45,751 nucleotides of DNA from an uncultured bacterium (GCA_947177425.1 CAMWUN010000027.1:1-45751); one strand, 5' to 3'. Shown: positions 7,781 to 17,094, numbered from the stretch's first letter. A program made the numbers and translations. The notes: generated by a model not told the origin, from the letters alone.

Positions 7781-10120
7781 ATGAAGAATCAGACAATATG
7801 GTTCACCTCACCCGCCATAAGCTGGGAGGAGGCCCTGCCCATAGGAAACGGACGTCTGGGGGGTATGGTTTATGGAGACGTTGTCCGGGAACGGATTGAC
7901 TTAAATCTGGATACTCTCTGGTCCGGTACCGGCAGAAACAAAATAAGAAAAGGAAGTGCCGGTTCTCTGCTCAAAGCGCGGGCAGCGGTTCTGGAAGGAA
8001 ACTTTAAGGAGGGGGAGCAGATTCTGGCAAAAGAATTTCTGAATGAGTGGAACGAATCCTATCTGCCTCTGGGAAGCCTGTATATTGAAACAGGGGACGG
8101 AAACGAAATCCGGGAATATGAAAGAAGCCTTAATCTGGAAGAAGGCATCTGCCATGTCTCCTACTCTGACTGGAAAGGCTGGAGAGAAAGGGAAATATAC
8201 TGTTCCCATCCCCATCAGGCAATGATTGTGCAACTGCGGGCACAGGAATGCGGCATGACTGTCCGTATCTGGATGGACAGCCCCATGCCCCACCGTCTGG
8301 AAAAGCCAGAAAAAAACAGGCTGATTCTTTCCGGCCATGCTCCCTGTCTTGTATATCCCAACTATTATGAATGTGAAAAAGCAGTCTTTTATGATGAAAA
8401 GGAACCGGGCATGTCCTTTCTGGCAGCCCTTGCGCTGGAAACGGACGGCATAATTATAAGGGACGGTCAAAAAGCCTATACTATAAGGGAAGCTCACTAT
8501 GTCACTATCTGTCTGACAGGAGAAACCGGATATGACGCCAGTACCAACCGCCCCCTTAATAATAGTGCCCTGCTTTCCGGCATCTGCCTGCAAAGGCTTG
8601 AAAAATGTCTGAAAGACGGAACCGGAGCCATCAAAGAAATGCATAAAAAAGATTTTTGTTCCCTGACCAGGCGGACACAGCTTTCTCTTGGGGAAGAGAA
8701 AAACCTCCCCACCGATATCCGGCTGGAAGAATTCCATAACGGAAGCCCCGACTTAGGTCTTCTGGAACTATGGTTTTATTTGGGCAGATACCTGCTCATC
8801 AGTTCCTCCCGGGAAGACTCTATGGCGGCTAATCTTCAGGGAATATGGAACGGCGATATGCGCCCTGCATGGAGCGGGAATTATACCACTAATATCAACG
8901 TTCAGATGAATTACTGGCTGGCGGAACCAGGGAATCTCTCCCAGTGCCATATGCCTTTGCTGGAACTGATAAAAGGATGTGTAGAAAGCGGACGGGAAAC
9001 GGCAAAGGAACAGTTTGGATGCCGGGGCTGGGTAACGAACCATAATATTGATTTGTGGAAGCAGACCTCCCCTGTAGGAATGTACGCCCAAAGGCCCCCT
9101 GTAAAATACGCTTATTTTCCGGCTGCTTCCGGCTGGCTATGCAGACATATCTGGGAGCATTACCGCTTTACCCTGGATAAAAGCTTCCTGAAAGACTGGT
9201 ATCCGGTGATGCGTGAAGCTGCCCTTTTCTATCTTGACTATCTGATAGAGAAGGACGGCTATTACCTGACTGCCCCCTCCACCTCCCCTGAAAATCTTTT
9301 CTATGACGAAGCAGGCAGGGAGTGTGCGGTATCTGCCGGGACAACCATAGATACTGCCATTATCCGCACTTTATTCAAAGATTGTATAGAAGCGGCCGGA
9401 GTATTGGATATGGATAAAGATCTGGCAGAGAAACTTGCATACGTCTCAGGTAAGATGCTTCCATACCAGACAGGAAAAAATGGCGCCTTAAGAGAGTGGT
9501 GTACAGACTTTCCAGAGGTATATAAAGATCACCGCCACATATCTCATCTATATGGACTTTACCCTGCTGAGGAGATAGATGCCGAAAAGGATCCTGATTT
9601 GGCGGCTGCATGCAAAAAAACATTGGATCGAAGAACCGACGAAGGCCCCGGATGGAGCAAGGCATGGAAAGCATGCCTGTGGGCAAGACTGAAAGACGGA
9701 GAACGGGCTTTCCGGCTGCTACGGGGACTTCTCACCCCAATTGCGGGCACCCGCATGAGCTATACCTGCGGCGGAAGCTATAAAAATTTGCTTTGCGCTC
9801 ATCCCCCATTCCAGATAGATGGAAATTTCGGGGCCTCCTCCGCCATCTGCGAAATGCTGATCCAAAGCCACCGGGGATATGTGGAGCTGCTGCCAGCTCT
9901 CCCGGAAGAATGGCAGAAGGGCTCTGTAAAGGGACTGTGTGCCCGCGGTGGATTTGTGTTTGATTTTGCGTGGGAGCATGGAAAAGTATACGAAATATGG
10001 ATTTATTCAAAGTGTAAAAATATATGTGAAGTCCACTTTCCAAACGGCTCCCACAAGTTCCATTGTATAAAAAATGAAAACATAAAGGTCTATGAAAGAG
10101 AAATTTGTGTTGAATTTTAA
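7781..10120 (+). CDS. GH95 alpha-L-fucosidase
   Basis: The 779-residue protein opens with IWFTSPAISWEEALPIGNGR and LGGMVYG, the GH95 N-terminal beta-domain. The (alpha/alpha)6 barrel holds the inverting-enzyme residues. Asn371 and Asn373 (TTNINVQMNYW) match the asparagines that activate the base, Glu504 (STSPEN) the proposed acid, and Asp680 (QIDGNFG) the base, by comparison with the Bifidobacterium 1,2-alpha-L-fucosidase AfcA as remembered. AAAGGAGG (7761-7768) precedes the start. No signal peptide or wall anchor is seen, so it releases L-fucose (or, in some family members, L-galactose) from imported oligosaccharides. With GH5 and GH43 it fits breakdown of a decorated plant hemicellulose. 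Confidence 0.92.
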   Translation: MKNQTIWFTSPAISWEEALPIGNGRLGGMVYGDVVRERIDLNLDTLWSGTGRNKIRKGSAGSLLKARAAVLEGNFKEGEQILAKEFLNEWNESYLPLGSLYIETGDGNEIREYERSLNLEEGICHVSYSDWKGWREREIYCSHPHQAMIVQLRAQECGMTVRIWMDSPMPHRLEKPEKNRLILSGHAPCLVYPNYYECEKAVFYDEKEPGMSFLAALALETDGIIIRDGQKAYTIREAHYVTICLTGETGYDASTNRPLNNSALLSGICLQRLEKCLKDGTGAIKEMHKKDFCSLTRRTQLSLGEEKNLPTDIRLEEFHNGSPDLGLLELWFYLGRYLLISSSREDSMAANLQGIWNGDMRPAWSGNYTTNINVQMNYWLAEPGNLSQCHMPLLELIKGCVESGRETAKEQFGCRGWVTNHNIDLWKQTSPVGMYAQRPPVKYAYFPAASGWLCRHIWEHYRFTLDKSFLKDWYPVMREAALFYLDYLIEKDGYYLTAPSTSPENLFYDEAGRECAVSAGTTIDTAIIRTLFKDCIEAAGVLDMDKDLAEKLAYVSGKMLPYQTGKNGALREWCTDFPEVYKDHRHISHLYGLYPAEEIDAEKDPDLAAACKKTLDRRTDEGPGWSKAWKACLWARLKDGERAFRLLRGLLTPIAGTRMSYTCGGSYKNLLCAHPPFQIDGNFGASSAICEMLIQSHRGYVELLPALPEEWQKGSVKGLCARGGFVFDFAWEHGKVYEIWIYSKCKNICEVHFPNGSHKFHCIKNENIKVYEREICVEF

Positions 10121-10189
10121 ACAAATGTGCGGATTTACCGCGTTGTTTTTGGAGCATTTTTATAGTAATCTTGGGTTAACAGAAACAAA

Positions 10190-10207
10190 GTATTGTGAAA
10201 ACAATAC
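10190..10207. promoter_or_regulatory. Inverted repeat upstream of the ABC binding-protein gene
   Basis: GTATTGT (10190-10196) and ACAATAC (10201-10207) form a perfect 7-bp inverted repeat around gaaa, 36 bp before the lipoprotein start and just upstream of its AAGGAGG site. It may be an operator or a small 5'-UTR hairpin. It lacks the central CG of a CcpA cre site. The binding factor is unknown. Confidence 0.4.
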
Positions 10208-10243
10208 AATCTACTGGTAATGAGGACTAAGGAGGTATTTGTA

Positions 10244-11341
10244 ATGAAAAAATTACTGGCAATGTTACTAATTACGGGAATATCTGCTGCCAGTCTGGCA
10301 GGGTGTGGAAAAACCGGCACATCCAAAGATGCAGGTTCAGACAGTCAGGCCCAAAACGAGACGTCCGTGGAGGAGCAGGCGACAGCATCGGATAATCAGG
10401 AGGACGCCCCTGCCGGTTCAGACGAACTGGTATTGTACTCTCCGGCGCCAGAAGGACTGCTCAACATGATCATTCAGGAATTCCAAGATGAAACCGGCAT
10501 CAAAGTGGAACTGGTACAGGCTGGATCAGGAGAACTGTTAACAAGAATTCAGTCCGAAAGTGCAAATCCGCTGGCAGATGTCATGTTCGGCGGCGGCGCG
10601 GAATCTATGGAAGCTTATAAGGAATATCTGGAAGCCTATGAATCGCCGGAAGCCGCAAACGTAAATGCGGAATACCGCAGTAGTGAGAACCTGTGGACAG
10701 GCGTATTCGTCTCCCCTACTGTTATCATGTACAATAAGAATCTTGTCCCGGAAGAGGATGTGCCTGCCGGCTGGGCTGCTTTCGCCGATGAAAAATGGAA
10801 AGGCAAACTGGCATTTGCCGACCCCACATCTTCGGGAAGCGCATATACCACCCTTTCTATCCTGCTGGCTTCCATGGACAACGGAGACGGCGGCTGGGAC
10901 TACATCAGAAGCTATGTAAATGCCCTGGACGGCAACATCCTTTCCAGTTCTTCCGCACCTCATAAAGGGGTTTCGGACGGCGAATATTATATGTGCATCA
11001 CCCCTGAGGAATCTGTGCTTCAGTATATTGAAGCAGGAGCGGAAAATATCGGCATCGTATATCCCGAAGAAGGAACCGGTGCAGTTCCTTCAGCCGTAGG
11101 AATCGTGAAAAACGGCCCAAATACCGAAAACGCCAAGCTGTTTGTGGATTTTGTTTTAAGCAGGGAAGTGCAGGGTAAAATTCCCGAATATTTATACCGC
11201 CATGTGCGAAGCGATATAGAAGCTTCCGGCGATTTCAAGCCACTAAATGATATCCTCATGGAAAACTATGATTTCCTTGCTGCATCTGAAAATAAGGAAA
11301 CAAACATAAAACAGTGGAATGATATTGTAATCGGTAAGTAA
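10244..11341 (+). CDS. ABC transporter substrate-binding lipoprotein, AfuA/FbpA-type
   Basis: The start is ATG 10244 behind AAGGAGG; an in-frame start 24 bp upstream would precede that site. The first 21 residues are a lipoprotein signal peptide ending in LAGC, so Cys21 should be lipidated. A Ser/Glu/Asp-rich linker leads into a family-1 type II periplasmic-binding fold (ELVLYSPAPEGLLNMIIQEF; DPTSSGSAYTTLS; NIGIVYPEEGTGAVPSAVGI). Members bind ferric iron, 2-aminoethylphosphonate or hexose phosphates, and sequence alone does not decide. The ATPase and permease follow on the same strand, and a YesMN sensor pair faces the cluster. Homologues work as sugar-phosphate receptors in HptA-type systems, an alternative to iron uptake. 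Confidence 0.87.
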   Translation: MKKLLAMLLITGISAASLAGCGKTGTSKDAGSDSQAQNETSVEEQATASDNQEDAPAGSDELVLYSPAPEGLLNMIIQEFQDETGIKVELVQAGSGELLTRIQSESANPLADVMFGGGAESMEAYKEYLEAYESPEAANVNAEYRSSENLWTGVFVSPTVIMYNKNLVPEEDVPAGWAAFADEKWKGKLAFADPTSSGSAYTTLSILLASMDNGDGGWDYIRSYVNALDGNILSSSSAPHKGVSDGEYYMCITPEESVLQYIEAGAENIGIVYPEEGTGAVPSAVGIVKNGPNTENAKLFVDFVLSREVQGKIPEYLYRHVRSDIEASGDFKPLNDILMENYDFLAASENKETNIKQWNDIVIGK

Positions 11342-11350
11342 AAAAAATAA

Positions 11351-11369
11351 CATGCTTTGCAAACTGTCC
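11351..11369 (-). repeat. R1 repeat copy a, upstream of a terminator
   Basis: CATGCTTTGCAAACTGTCC, followed by TTATGATTAAA, lies between the lipoprotein stop and the terminator stem at 11382. Near-identical copies, also between a gene end and a terminator, are at 22137-22158 and 28341-28362. Confidence 0.6.
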
Positions 11370-11381
11370 TTATGATTAAAG

Positions 11382-11401
11382 CGGGCTGCAGATGCAGCCC
11401 G
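11382..11401 (+). terminator. Hairpin between binding protein and ATPase genes
   Basis: CGGGCTGCA (11382-11390) and TGCAGCCCG (11393-11401) form a perfect 9-bp stem with a 2-nt gap, followed by the weak T tract TTTCATT. It probably acts as a partial terminator or 3'-end stabiliser that lowers ATPase and permease expression relative to the binding protein. The remaining gap (11402-11559) has a second hairpin, GCTTCTGCC with GGCGGAAGC, just before the ATPase ribosome binding site. Confidence 0.55.
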
Positions 11402-11559
11402 TTTCATTGACAGCATGTAAAAAGCACTGGCGGCCCGGAAAAACGCCGGCCTGGACAAATATTCAGAAGAACTGCCGGCTGATAAGCAAAAAAGGGGGCT
11501 TCTGCCGGATATAGGTACTTGTCAGGGCGGAAGCAGAACATAATACAGGAGGATTTAAT

Positions 11560-12666
11560 ATGAGCCGTGATGTACATATTGTAGACGCCGTAAAGACTTA
11601 CGGGGATTTCAATGCGGTAGACCATGTGGATATTGATATACAGGCAGGGGAACTATTTACGCTATTGGGCCCTTCCGGATGTGGAAAGACAACACTGTTA
11701 CGGATGATTGCCGGATTTAATTCCATCGAAGGAGGCACAATCTCCTTTGGGGAAAATGTCATAAATAATATTCCTGCACACAAAAGAAATATCGGCATGG
11801 TATTTCAGAATTATGCTATTTTTCCCCATATGTCCGTATATGACAATGTGGCCTATGGATTAAAAGCCCGGAAATTAAAAAAAGCAGAAATTGAGGAAAG
11901 AGTGACAGAGGCCCTTGCCATGGTACAGATTGAAAACCTGCGTGACAGACAGCCTGCCAACATGTCAGGCGGACAACAGCAGCGTGTGGCTCTGGCAAGG
12001 GCAATCGTCATACACCCCGATATTCTTCTTATGGACGAACCTTTATCCAATCTGGACGCAAAACTGCGTGTACAGATGAGGACAACCATTAAGAAAGTAC
12101 AGAAAAAACTTGGCATAACCACCATATACGTTACCCACGATCAGGAAGAGGCTCTTGCCATTTCCGACCGTATTGCCGTAATGAAAAGCGGAAGGATTCA
12201 GCAGATAGGAAAGCCTAAAGAAATCTATACCCGTCCTTCCAACGAATTTGTAGCAAATTTCATCGGAATTTCCAATATCCTGCAGGGAGAAATCAAAGAA
12301 AATAATGAAGGGAATGCACGAATTTCCCTTATGAATGATGTAAACATCCATATGAAATTAAAGGAAAAGGAGGAGGAAAAGCCAGTAAAGGTTTCCGTAC
12401 GTCCCGAAGAATTCCGCATGGATGACAGTACAAAGCCTGGTATACATGGAAAAATTATACTGAAAACCTTTCTTGGGGATTATATCAGCTATGAAATAGA
12501 ACTGACAAACGGACAGTCTGTGGAAGTAAACCAGTATCTAAAGGAGACAGCCCGGGAGTATGATGCCGGGGATACAGTTTCACTAAATCCCATGGAAAAC
12601 AAAATTAACATTTATGATTTATCAGGAGAGGAGGCGCTTGTGGATGAAAAGAAACAGTATTCATAA
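11560..12666 (+). CDS. ABC transporter ATP-binding protein (Fe3+/polyamine/sugar-phosphate type)
   Basis: The 368-residue ATPase shows, in order, Walker A GPSGCGKTT, Q-loop VFQNYAIFPH, signature MSGGQQQRVALARA, Walker B ILLMDEPLSNLDAKL and H-loop VTHDQEEAL. From about residue 240 a TOBE-type regulatory domain follows (VKVSVRPEEFRM). This is the PotA/FbpC/UgpC class. ACAGGAGG precedes the start. Its stop overlaps the start of the permease by 23 bp, so the two are translationally coupled. It drives import of whatever the upstream lipoprotein binds. Confidence 0.94.
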   Translation: MSRDVHIVDAVKTYGDFNAVDHVDIDIQAGELFTLLGPSGCGKTTLLRMIAGFNSIEGGTISFGENVINNIPAHKRNIGMVFQNYAIFPHMSVYDNVAYGLKARKLKKAEIEERVTEALAMVQIENLRDRQPANMSGGQQQRVALARAIVIHPDILLMDEPLSNLDAKLRVQMRTTIKKVQKKLGITTIYVTHDQEEALAISDRIAVMKSGRIQQIGKPKEIYTRPSNEFVANFIGISNILQGEIKENNEGNARISLMNDVNIHMKLKEKEEEKPVKVSVRPEEFRMDDSTKPGIHGKIILKTFLGDYISYEIELTNGQSVEVNQYLKETAREYDAGDTVSLNPMENKINIYDLSGEEALVDEKKQYS

Positions 12667-14305
12667 AGGCATCCAACTGGATTTCTGGAAAGTGGTTTCC
12701 CTGATACTTATGATAATACTGACAATATTCCTGCTGTATCCTCTGATTACCATTGGATATAAGAGCCTCTTAAATACAGAAGGACAGTTTACATTAAGCA
12801 ATTATAAAGACTTTTTTACACTGAAATATTATACCTCTGCCTTAGGACACAGCTTTCTTGTATGCAGTATCGCAACAGTTTTTGCAACACTTGTAAGCGT
12901 CCCCATTGCCTATCTTTCATCCAGATACAATGTGGCATGGAAAAAAGCGCTGAATATGATAATTATTTTATCTATGATATCCCCGCCTTTTATCGGCGCA
13001 TATTCCTGGATACTGCTCTTTGGCAGAAGCGGCGTAGTCACGTCTTTTCTACAGAAAATTGGCATCAACATGCCCTCCATTTACGGATTTGGCGGAATTA
13101 TACTTGTGTTTACCGTGAAATTTTTCCCCATGATTTACCTTTATGTCAGCGGCGCATTAGGTTCCATGGATGCTTCTTTAGAAGAAGCCGCCGAGAATCT
13201 GGGTATGTCAAAAATCAGGCGAATTATGACTGTGACATTTCCCCTGATACTGCCTACCATATCAGCAGCCATGCTGATGGCTTTCATGGCGGCTTTAGCA
13301 GATTTCGGTACCCCAATGCTGATTGGGGAAGGCTATAAGGTTCTGCCAGTGCTCATCTACCAGCAATATTTAAGTGAGACAGGGGGCGATGCTACTATGG
13401 CAAGTACTTTAAGCGTTATCATCATTCTGTGCGCGCTGCTGGTGCTGATACTGCAGAAATTCATCGTCAACCGCAGGAATTATACTATGAGTATGCTGCG
13501 CCCTCCGGCAGTAGTATGTCTGAAAGGATGGAAAAGATTTTTGGTAACTGCAGTCTGCTATCTGGTAGCTTTTATTGGGATCCTGCCTCAGCTTACCGTC
13601 CTGTTTACCTCTTTCCTTAAGACCAGCGGCCCCCTGTTCGTTAAAGAATTCAGCCTGGACAGCTACAGAAGTATAATCAGCAAACTTGGAAGTTCCATCA
13701 CCCATACCTTTGTCTATTCAACCGTGGCGATTATCATTATGATTGCGGCCGGCCTGCTGATTGCCTATTTATCCGTCCGCAAAAAGAACAAGATCAATAC
13801 CGTGCTGGATGTCCTTGTTATGTTCCCTTATGTTATTCCGGGTGCTGTTCTTGGTATTGCCCTGCTGCTTACTTTTAACCAAAAACCAATCTATCTGACA
13901 GGAACATGGTTTATCCTTGTTTTGGCTTATGTTATCCGAAAGCTGCCCTATACAGTGCGTTCTTCTTCGGCTATCCTGTACCAGATTGACCCGGCCATTG
14001 AGGAAGCTTCCATCAATTTAGGCGTTTCCCCGGCCAAAACCTTCTTTAAGACAACGGCAATTTTAATGATCCCCGGCGTATTTTCCGGGGCAATTATGAG
14101 CTGGATAACCACCATTAATGAGTTGAGTTCCAGTGTCATGCTATACACCTCCAAAACCGCCACTATTTCCGTTTCGGTTTATACTGAAGTCATCCGCGGC
14201 CACTTTGGAACAGCGGCTGCACTGGCAGTTATCCTGTCCATCACCAGCGCCTTGTCCGTACTGCTGTTCACGAAGCTTTCCGGCGGGCGCAGCATCACAT
14301 TGTAA
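12644..14305 (+). CDS. ABC transporter permease, fused two-domain (FbpB-like)
   Basis: The preferred start is ATG 12644, about 10 bp after GGAGAGGAGG and inside the end of the ATPase gene; an upstream in-frame ATG has no such site. The 553-residue protein has about twelve helices arranged as two BPD_transp_1 domains in tandem. Each has an EAA loop that contacts the ATPase: EEAAENLGMSKIRR near residue 183 and EEASINLGVSPAKT near residue 452. This fused layout is typical of ferric-iron and 2-aminoethylphosphonate importers and removes the need for a second permease gene. Confidence 0.92.
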   Translation: MKRNSIHKGIQLDFWKVVSLILMIILTIFLLYPLITIGYKSLLNTEGQFTLSNYKDFFTLKYYTSALGHSFLVCSIATVFATLVSVPIAYLSSRYNVAWKKALNMIIILSMISPPFIGAYSWILLFGRSGVVTSFLQKIGINMPSIYGFGGIILVFTVKFFPMIYLYVSGALGSMDASLEEAAENLGMSKIRRIMTVTFPLILPTISAAMLMAFMAALADFGTPMLIGEGYKVLPVLIYQQYLSETGGDATMASTLSVIIILCALLVLILQKFIVNRRNYTMSMLRPPAVVCLKGWKRFLVTAVCYLVAFIGILPQLTVLFTSFLKTSGPLFVKEFSLDSYRSIISKLGSSITHTFVYSTVAIIIMIAAGLLIAYLSVRKKNKINTVLDVLVMFPYVIPGAVLGIALLLTFNQKPIYLTGTWFILVLAYVIRKLPYTVRSSSAILYQIDPAIEEASINLGVSPAKTFFKTTAILMIPGVFSGAIMSWITTINELSSSVMLYTSKTATISVSVYTEVIRGHFGTAAALAVILSITSALSVLLFTKLSGGRSITL

Positions 14306-14338
14306 AAGCAAAAACCGCTATCGACTCTGAAGAAACAG

Positions 14339-14395
14339 CAGGAGCCTTATCCATAGCCAGAAGACAAACTATCTTTGGCACGGATAAGGCTTCTG
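14339..14395. terminator. Long-stem hairpin between convergent transcripts
   Basis: A 14-bp stem (14339-14352 with 14382-14395, one G-T pair) encloses a second stem of GCCA and TGGC. It follows the permease stop by 33 bp. There is no T tract on either side, so it may be a 3'-end stabiliser rather than a classic intrinsic terminator. The rest of the 258-bp gap up to 14563 shows no gene. Confidence 0.45.
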
Positions 14396-14525
14396 CATAT
14401 CTGCCTTGTGCGATATTTGGTTAAATTCGGTCAATGCAGTCCGCTACATTGAGTTTTATTGACCTGTGCTATCGGGAAAACAGACCAGAATATTTGCACA
14501 AGAAATTTGAGTACAGAGGAAAGCG

Positions 14526-14567
14526 GGGCGTGCAGATTGGGGGAATGAATTTTCAAACACGCTCTAG
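14526..14567. repeat. R3 repeat copy b
   Basis: GGCGTGCAGATTGGGGG, then AATGAATTTTCAAACACGC, matches the segment at 30718-30755 (GGCATGCAGACTGCGG, then AAATGATTTTCAGACACACG) at roughly four bases in five. It abuts the stop of the response-regulator gene. Confidence 0.45.
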
Positions 14568-15355
14568 GAGGACTGTCTCTCCCTGAACTGTCTGGGCGTC
14601 AATCCCACGAATTTCTTGAACAGTACGCTGAAATACCGTTGATCCTTATATCCGACCTGTTCTGCCACCGCGTATATTTTCATGTTTTCATCTTTTAAGA
14701 GTTCACAGGCTTTTTTCATACGGCAGTTGGTCAGGTAATCTACAAAAGAATATCCGGTACATTCCCGGAAAAGCTTCGTCAGGTAACTCTCACTGATAAG
14801 AAGATTTTTACATACATCTCCAACGGTAATATCTTTCTGATAATTCTTCTCAATAAAGGAAACCGCATTAGAAATATATTTGTCTTTTGGCGTGTCGTGA
14901 TTAGAAAGGTATTCCTTAAACAACATAAGATTGCTGTTATTCACAATGTCCACCTTGGGATTTAAGGCAAAATGTTCCTTCTTTTGCAGGATTTTCTTAC
15001 CTGCGTTTACAATGGCAAGATTAAACTCATCTTCATCTATGGGCTTGCAGAGATAATCAGTAACACCCAAATGAATCGCCCGCTTGGCATATGCAAAATC
15101 ATTATACCCTGACATAATAATAAACTCCGGATTACAGATGGAAATCGCCTCCTGAATCAGAGTCAGCCCGTCCAGCGCAGGCATCCGTATATCCGTTATT
15201 ACAAGATCTGGTTTCAGATGCCGGATAAGTTCCAGTGCTTCACCACCGTCCTGGGCTTCACCTATAATTTCACATCCTAAAGCTTTCCAGTCTGTAGCTA
15301 TGACAAGCCCTCTGCGAAGGATTTGTTCATCTTCTGCAATTATACATCTAATCAT
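14564..15355 (-). CDS. YesN-type response regulator (receiver plus AraC HTH)
   Basis: Of 263 residues, 1-120 form a receiver domain with the acidic pocket near Glu8/Asp9 and the phosphoacceptor Asp55 (LVITDIRMP); Lys103 lies in LCKPID. The last 100 residues are an AraC-type DNA-binding domain with two helix-turn-helix units (ITVGDVCKNLLISESYLTKL, and AVAEQVGYKDQRYFSVLFKK). Its ATG overlaps the kinase stop (ATGA), showing coupling. It converges on the ABC importer genes, and YesMN pairs commonly control adjacent importers, so that cluster is its most likely target. Confidence 0.92.
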   Translation of the reverse strand: MIRCIIAEDEQILRRGLVIATDWKALGCEIIGEAQDGGEALELIRHLKPDLVITDIRMPALDGLTLIQEAISICNPEFIIMSGYNDFAYAKRAIHLGVTDYLCKPIDEDEFNLAIVNAGKKILQKKEHFALNPKVDIVNNSNLMLFKEYLSNHDTPKDKYISNAVSFIEKNYQKDITVGDVCKNLLISESYLTKLFRECTGYSFVDYLTNCRMKKACELLKDENMKIYAVAEQVGYKDQRYFSVLFKKFVGLTPRQFRERQSS

Positions 15356-17094
15356 TCTTCCAGGTCCTCCATAAAGGGAAACGTTAGAGTAACAGTACTG
15401 CCCCTGCCAGGCATGCTCTCCACTTTAACGCCATATGCATCCCCATAATACAGCTTAATCCTCTGACTCACATTTTTAAGTCCTATATGCTCTGTCCCGT
15501 CCCTGTCGCTTAAAGAATCAGTCAAAGCCATAAGTTCTGTCTCTTCCATCCCTATACCGTCATCCTGTATCTGAAAGATAAGCCTGCCCTGCTCCACAAA
15601 GCCCCTTATCATAAGCGTACCCTTTCCAGGTTTGGGCTCAAGGCCGTGTATCATGGCATTTTCCACCAACGGCTGCAGAATAAGGGTTGGTATCATATAG
15701 TCCATAATATTTTCTGCAATCTCCGTACGAATAACAAATTTATCCGCAAACCGTATCTGCTGGATTGCGATATATGCTTCCAGACTGCTTAAGCTTTCCC
15801 TTATTGTAACAAATTCACGGGAAACATGTATACTGTTTTTCAGCATATAGCTGAGATTTTTTACCATCGTATAAATTTCCTGCTCATGGTTTATCTTTGC
15901 CAGCCATTTAATGGAATCCAACGTGTTATACAAAAAATGGGGATTAATCTGTGAGTGAAGGTTTTTCACTTCCGCTATCCGTAAAAGTTCCTGCTTTTCA
16001 TGATCCTTTTGAAACAATTCTTTAATTTTTCCGCACATGTCGTTGAACTGACTGGCAAGGTAGCCAAACTCATCATTATCGATAATTTCCGCCCGCTGGT
16101 CAAAATCACCAGATTCCATAAGCTGCATGGCGTGGACAATTTTTTGCAGCGGAAGATTGATATGTCTGGATACAATAAAAGAAACCATAATACAGATTAC
16201 TATGGCAATTAACGCTGTAGCCGCCAGCAAATAGGAGACAATAGACAGATTCCCGGCAATCAAATCAATATTCAGTCCGCCAATCAGAATAAATTTATAA
16301 CCTGAAGAAGGCTGGAAAGTATAAAGCATATTTCTCTGCCCTTCCTTTTCAATCAGATACCCTCTCTCCTGCGTTTCAGAGCGATGCATCCAATTGATAA
16401 ACTGAGTCTGGGCAGGCAGGCCGATATCATTAAAAAGCAAATAATAATTATCAGTCATCAGGGTAAAATTAATGGGAAGTAAATCATTGGTTCCGATAAC
16501 CTGGCTTCGAACAGCCTCCAAAGGAACGTCAAAGGCCACATAGCCTATACAGTCTTCTCCGTCGCGGATCGTTTTGATAACAGAAGCAATCATCTCTGTC
16601 TGCCCCGAAGATGTAAAAAGCGTTGGGTAGACAATAGCCCCGGAAGAACTATTTGCCAAGCGGAAACTTCCCCAATTCTGGTTCCGTTTCAAATCATAAA
16701 TATCAGGCAAATCACGAAGAGACAGATTAAAATCAGAGTCTGCCCCAATAATGTGAATATCGCCGGAAGGATGCAGAAGGGAAAGTGTGGAATACATCTT
16801 CTCATACACCTTCTGGGAAAGAGACTTGTCCCCCTCTCCTGACAAAAGCACCTGCCTGATCAATTCATCCCGGCAAAACTCTTCCAACGTGTCTCCATAC
16901 TTCTCCATCAGCAAATCAATGGACATCATTGCGCTGTCCGTCGTTTTGGCAGATTCACTGATAAGACGGTCCTTCAATATTTTCTCCATCAATATGCTGG
17001 AAATCACACCGATAAACAACGAGGGAATAATGCTTATGACCAGAAAGGTAGAGAGAAGTTTTTTATAAAATTTTCTGCTTTGCTGTGCCTGCAT
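15352..17094 (-). CDS. YesM-type sensor histidine kinase
   Basis: The start is ATG 17094 behind AAGGAG; longer in-frame starts lack a ribosome site. The 580-residue protein has a first helix at about 13-36, a large extracytoplasmic sensor domain (double-CACHE-like, to about 280), a second helix, HAMP, and a His_kinase domain. The H-box is HSQINPHFLYNTLDSIKW (about residue 380), the N-box LILQPLVENAMIHG and the G-box QDDGIGM, all marks of the YesM/LytS class. It should phosphorylate the response regulator that it overlaps by 4 bp. The ligand is unknown; the neighbouring lipoprotein may present it, as HptA does for HptS. Confidence 0.92.
   Translation of the reverse strand: MQAQQSRKFYKKLLSTFLVISIIPSLFIGVISSILMEKILKDRLISESAKTTDSAMMSIDLLMEKYGDTLEEFCRDELIRQVLLSGEGDKSLSQKVYEKMYSTLSLLHPSGDIHIIGADSDFNLSLRDLPDIYDLKRNQNWGSFRLANSSSGAIVYPTLFTSSGQTEMIASVIKTIRDGEDCIGYVAFDVPLEAVRSQVIGTNDLLPINFTLMTDNYYLLFNDIGLPAQTQFINWMHRSETQERGYLIEKEGQRNMLYTFQPSSGYKFILIGGLNIDLIAGNLSIVSYLLAATALIAIVICIMVSFIVSRHINLPLQKIVHAMQLMESGDFDQRAEIIDNDEFGYLASQFNDMCGKIKELFQKDHEKQELLRIAEVKNLHSQINPHFLYNTLDSIKWLAKINHEQEIYTMVKNLSYMLKNSIHVSREFVTIRESLSSLEAYIAIQQIRFADKFVIRTEIAENIMDYMIPTLILQPLVENAMIHGLEPKPGKGTLMIRGFVEQGRLIFQIQDDGIGMEETELMALTDSLSDRDGTEHIGLKNVSQRIKLYYGDAYGVKVESMPGRGSTVTLTFPFMEDLEE

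Noticed and set aside
7901-8737. 278-codon minus-strand frame
   Set aside because: Antisense to the GH95 gene, whose catalytic motifs are intact.
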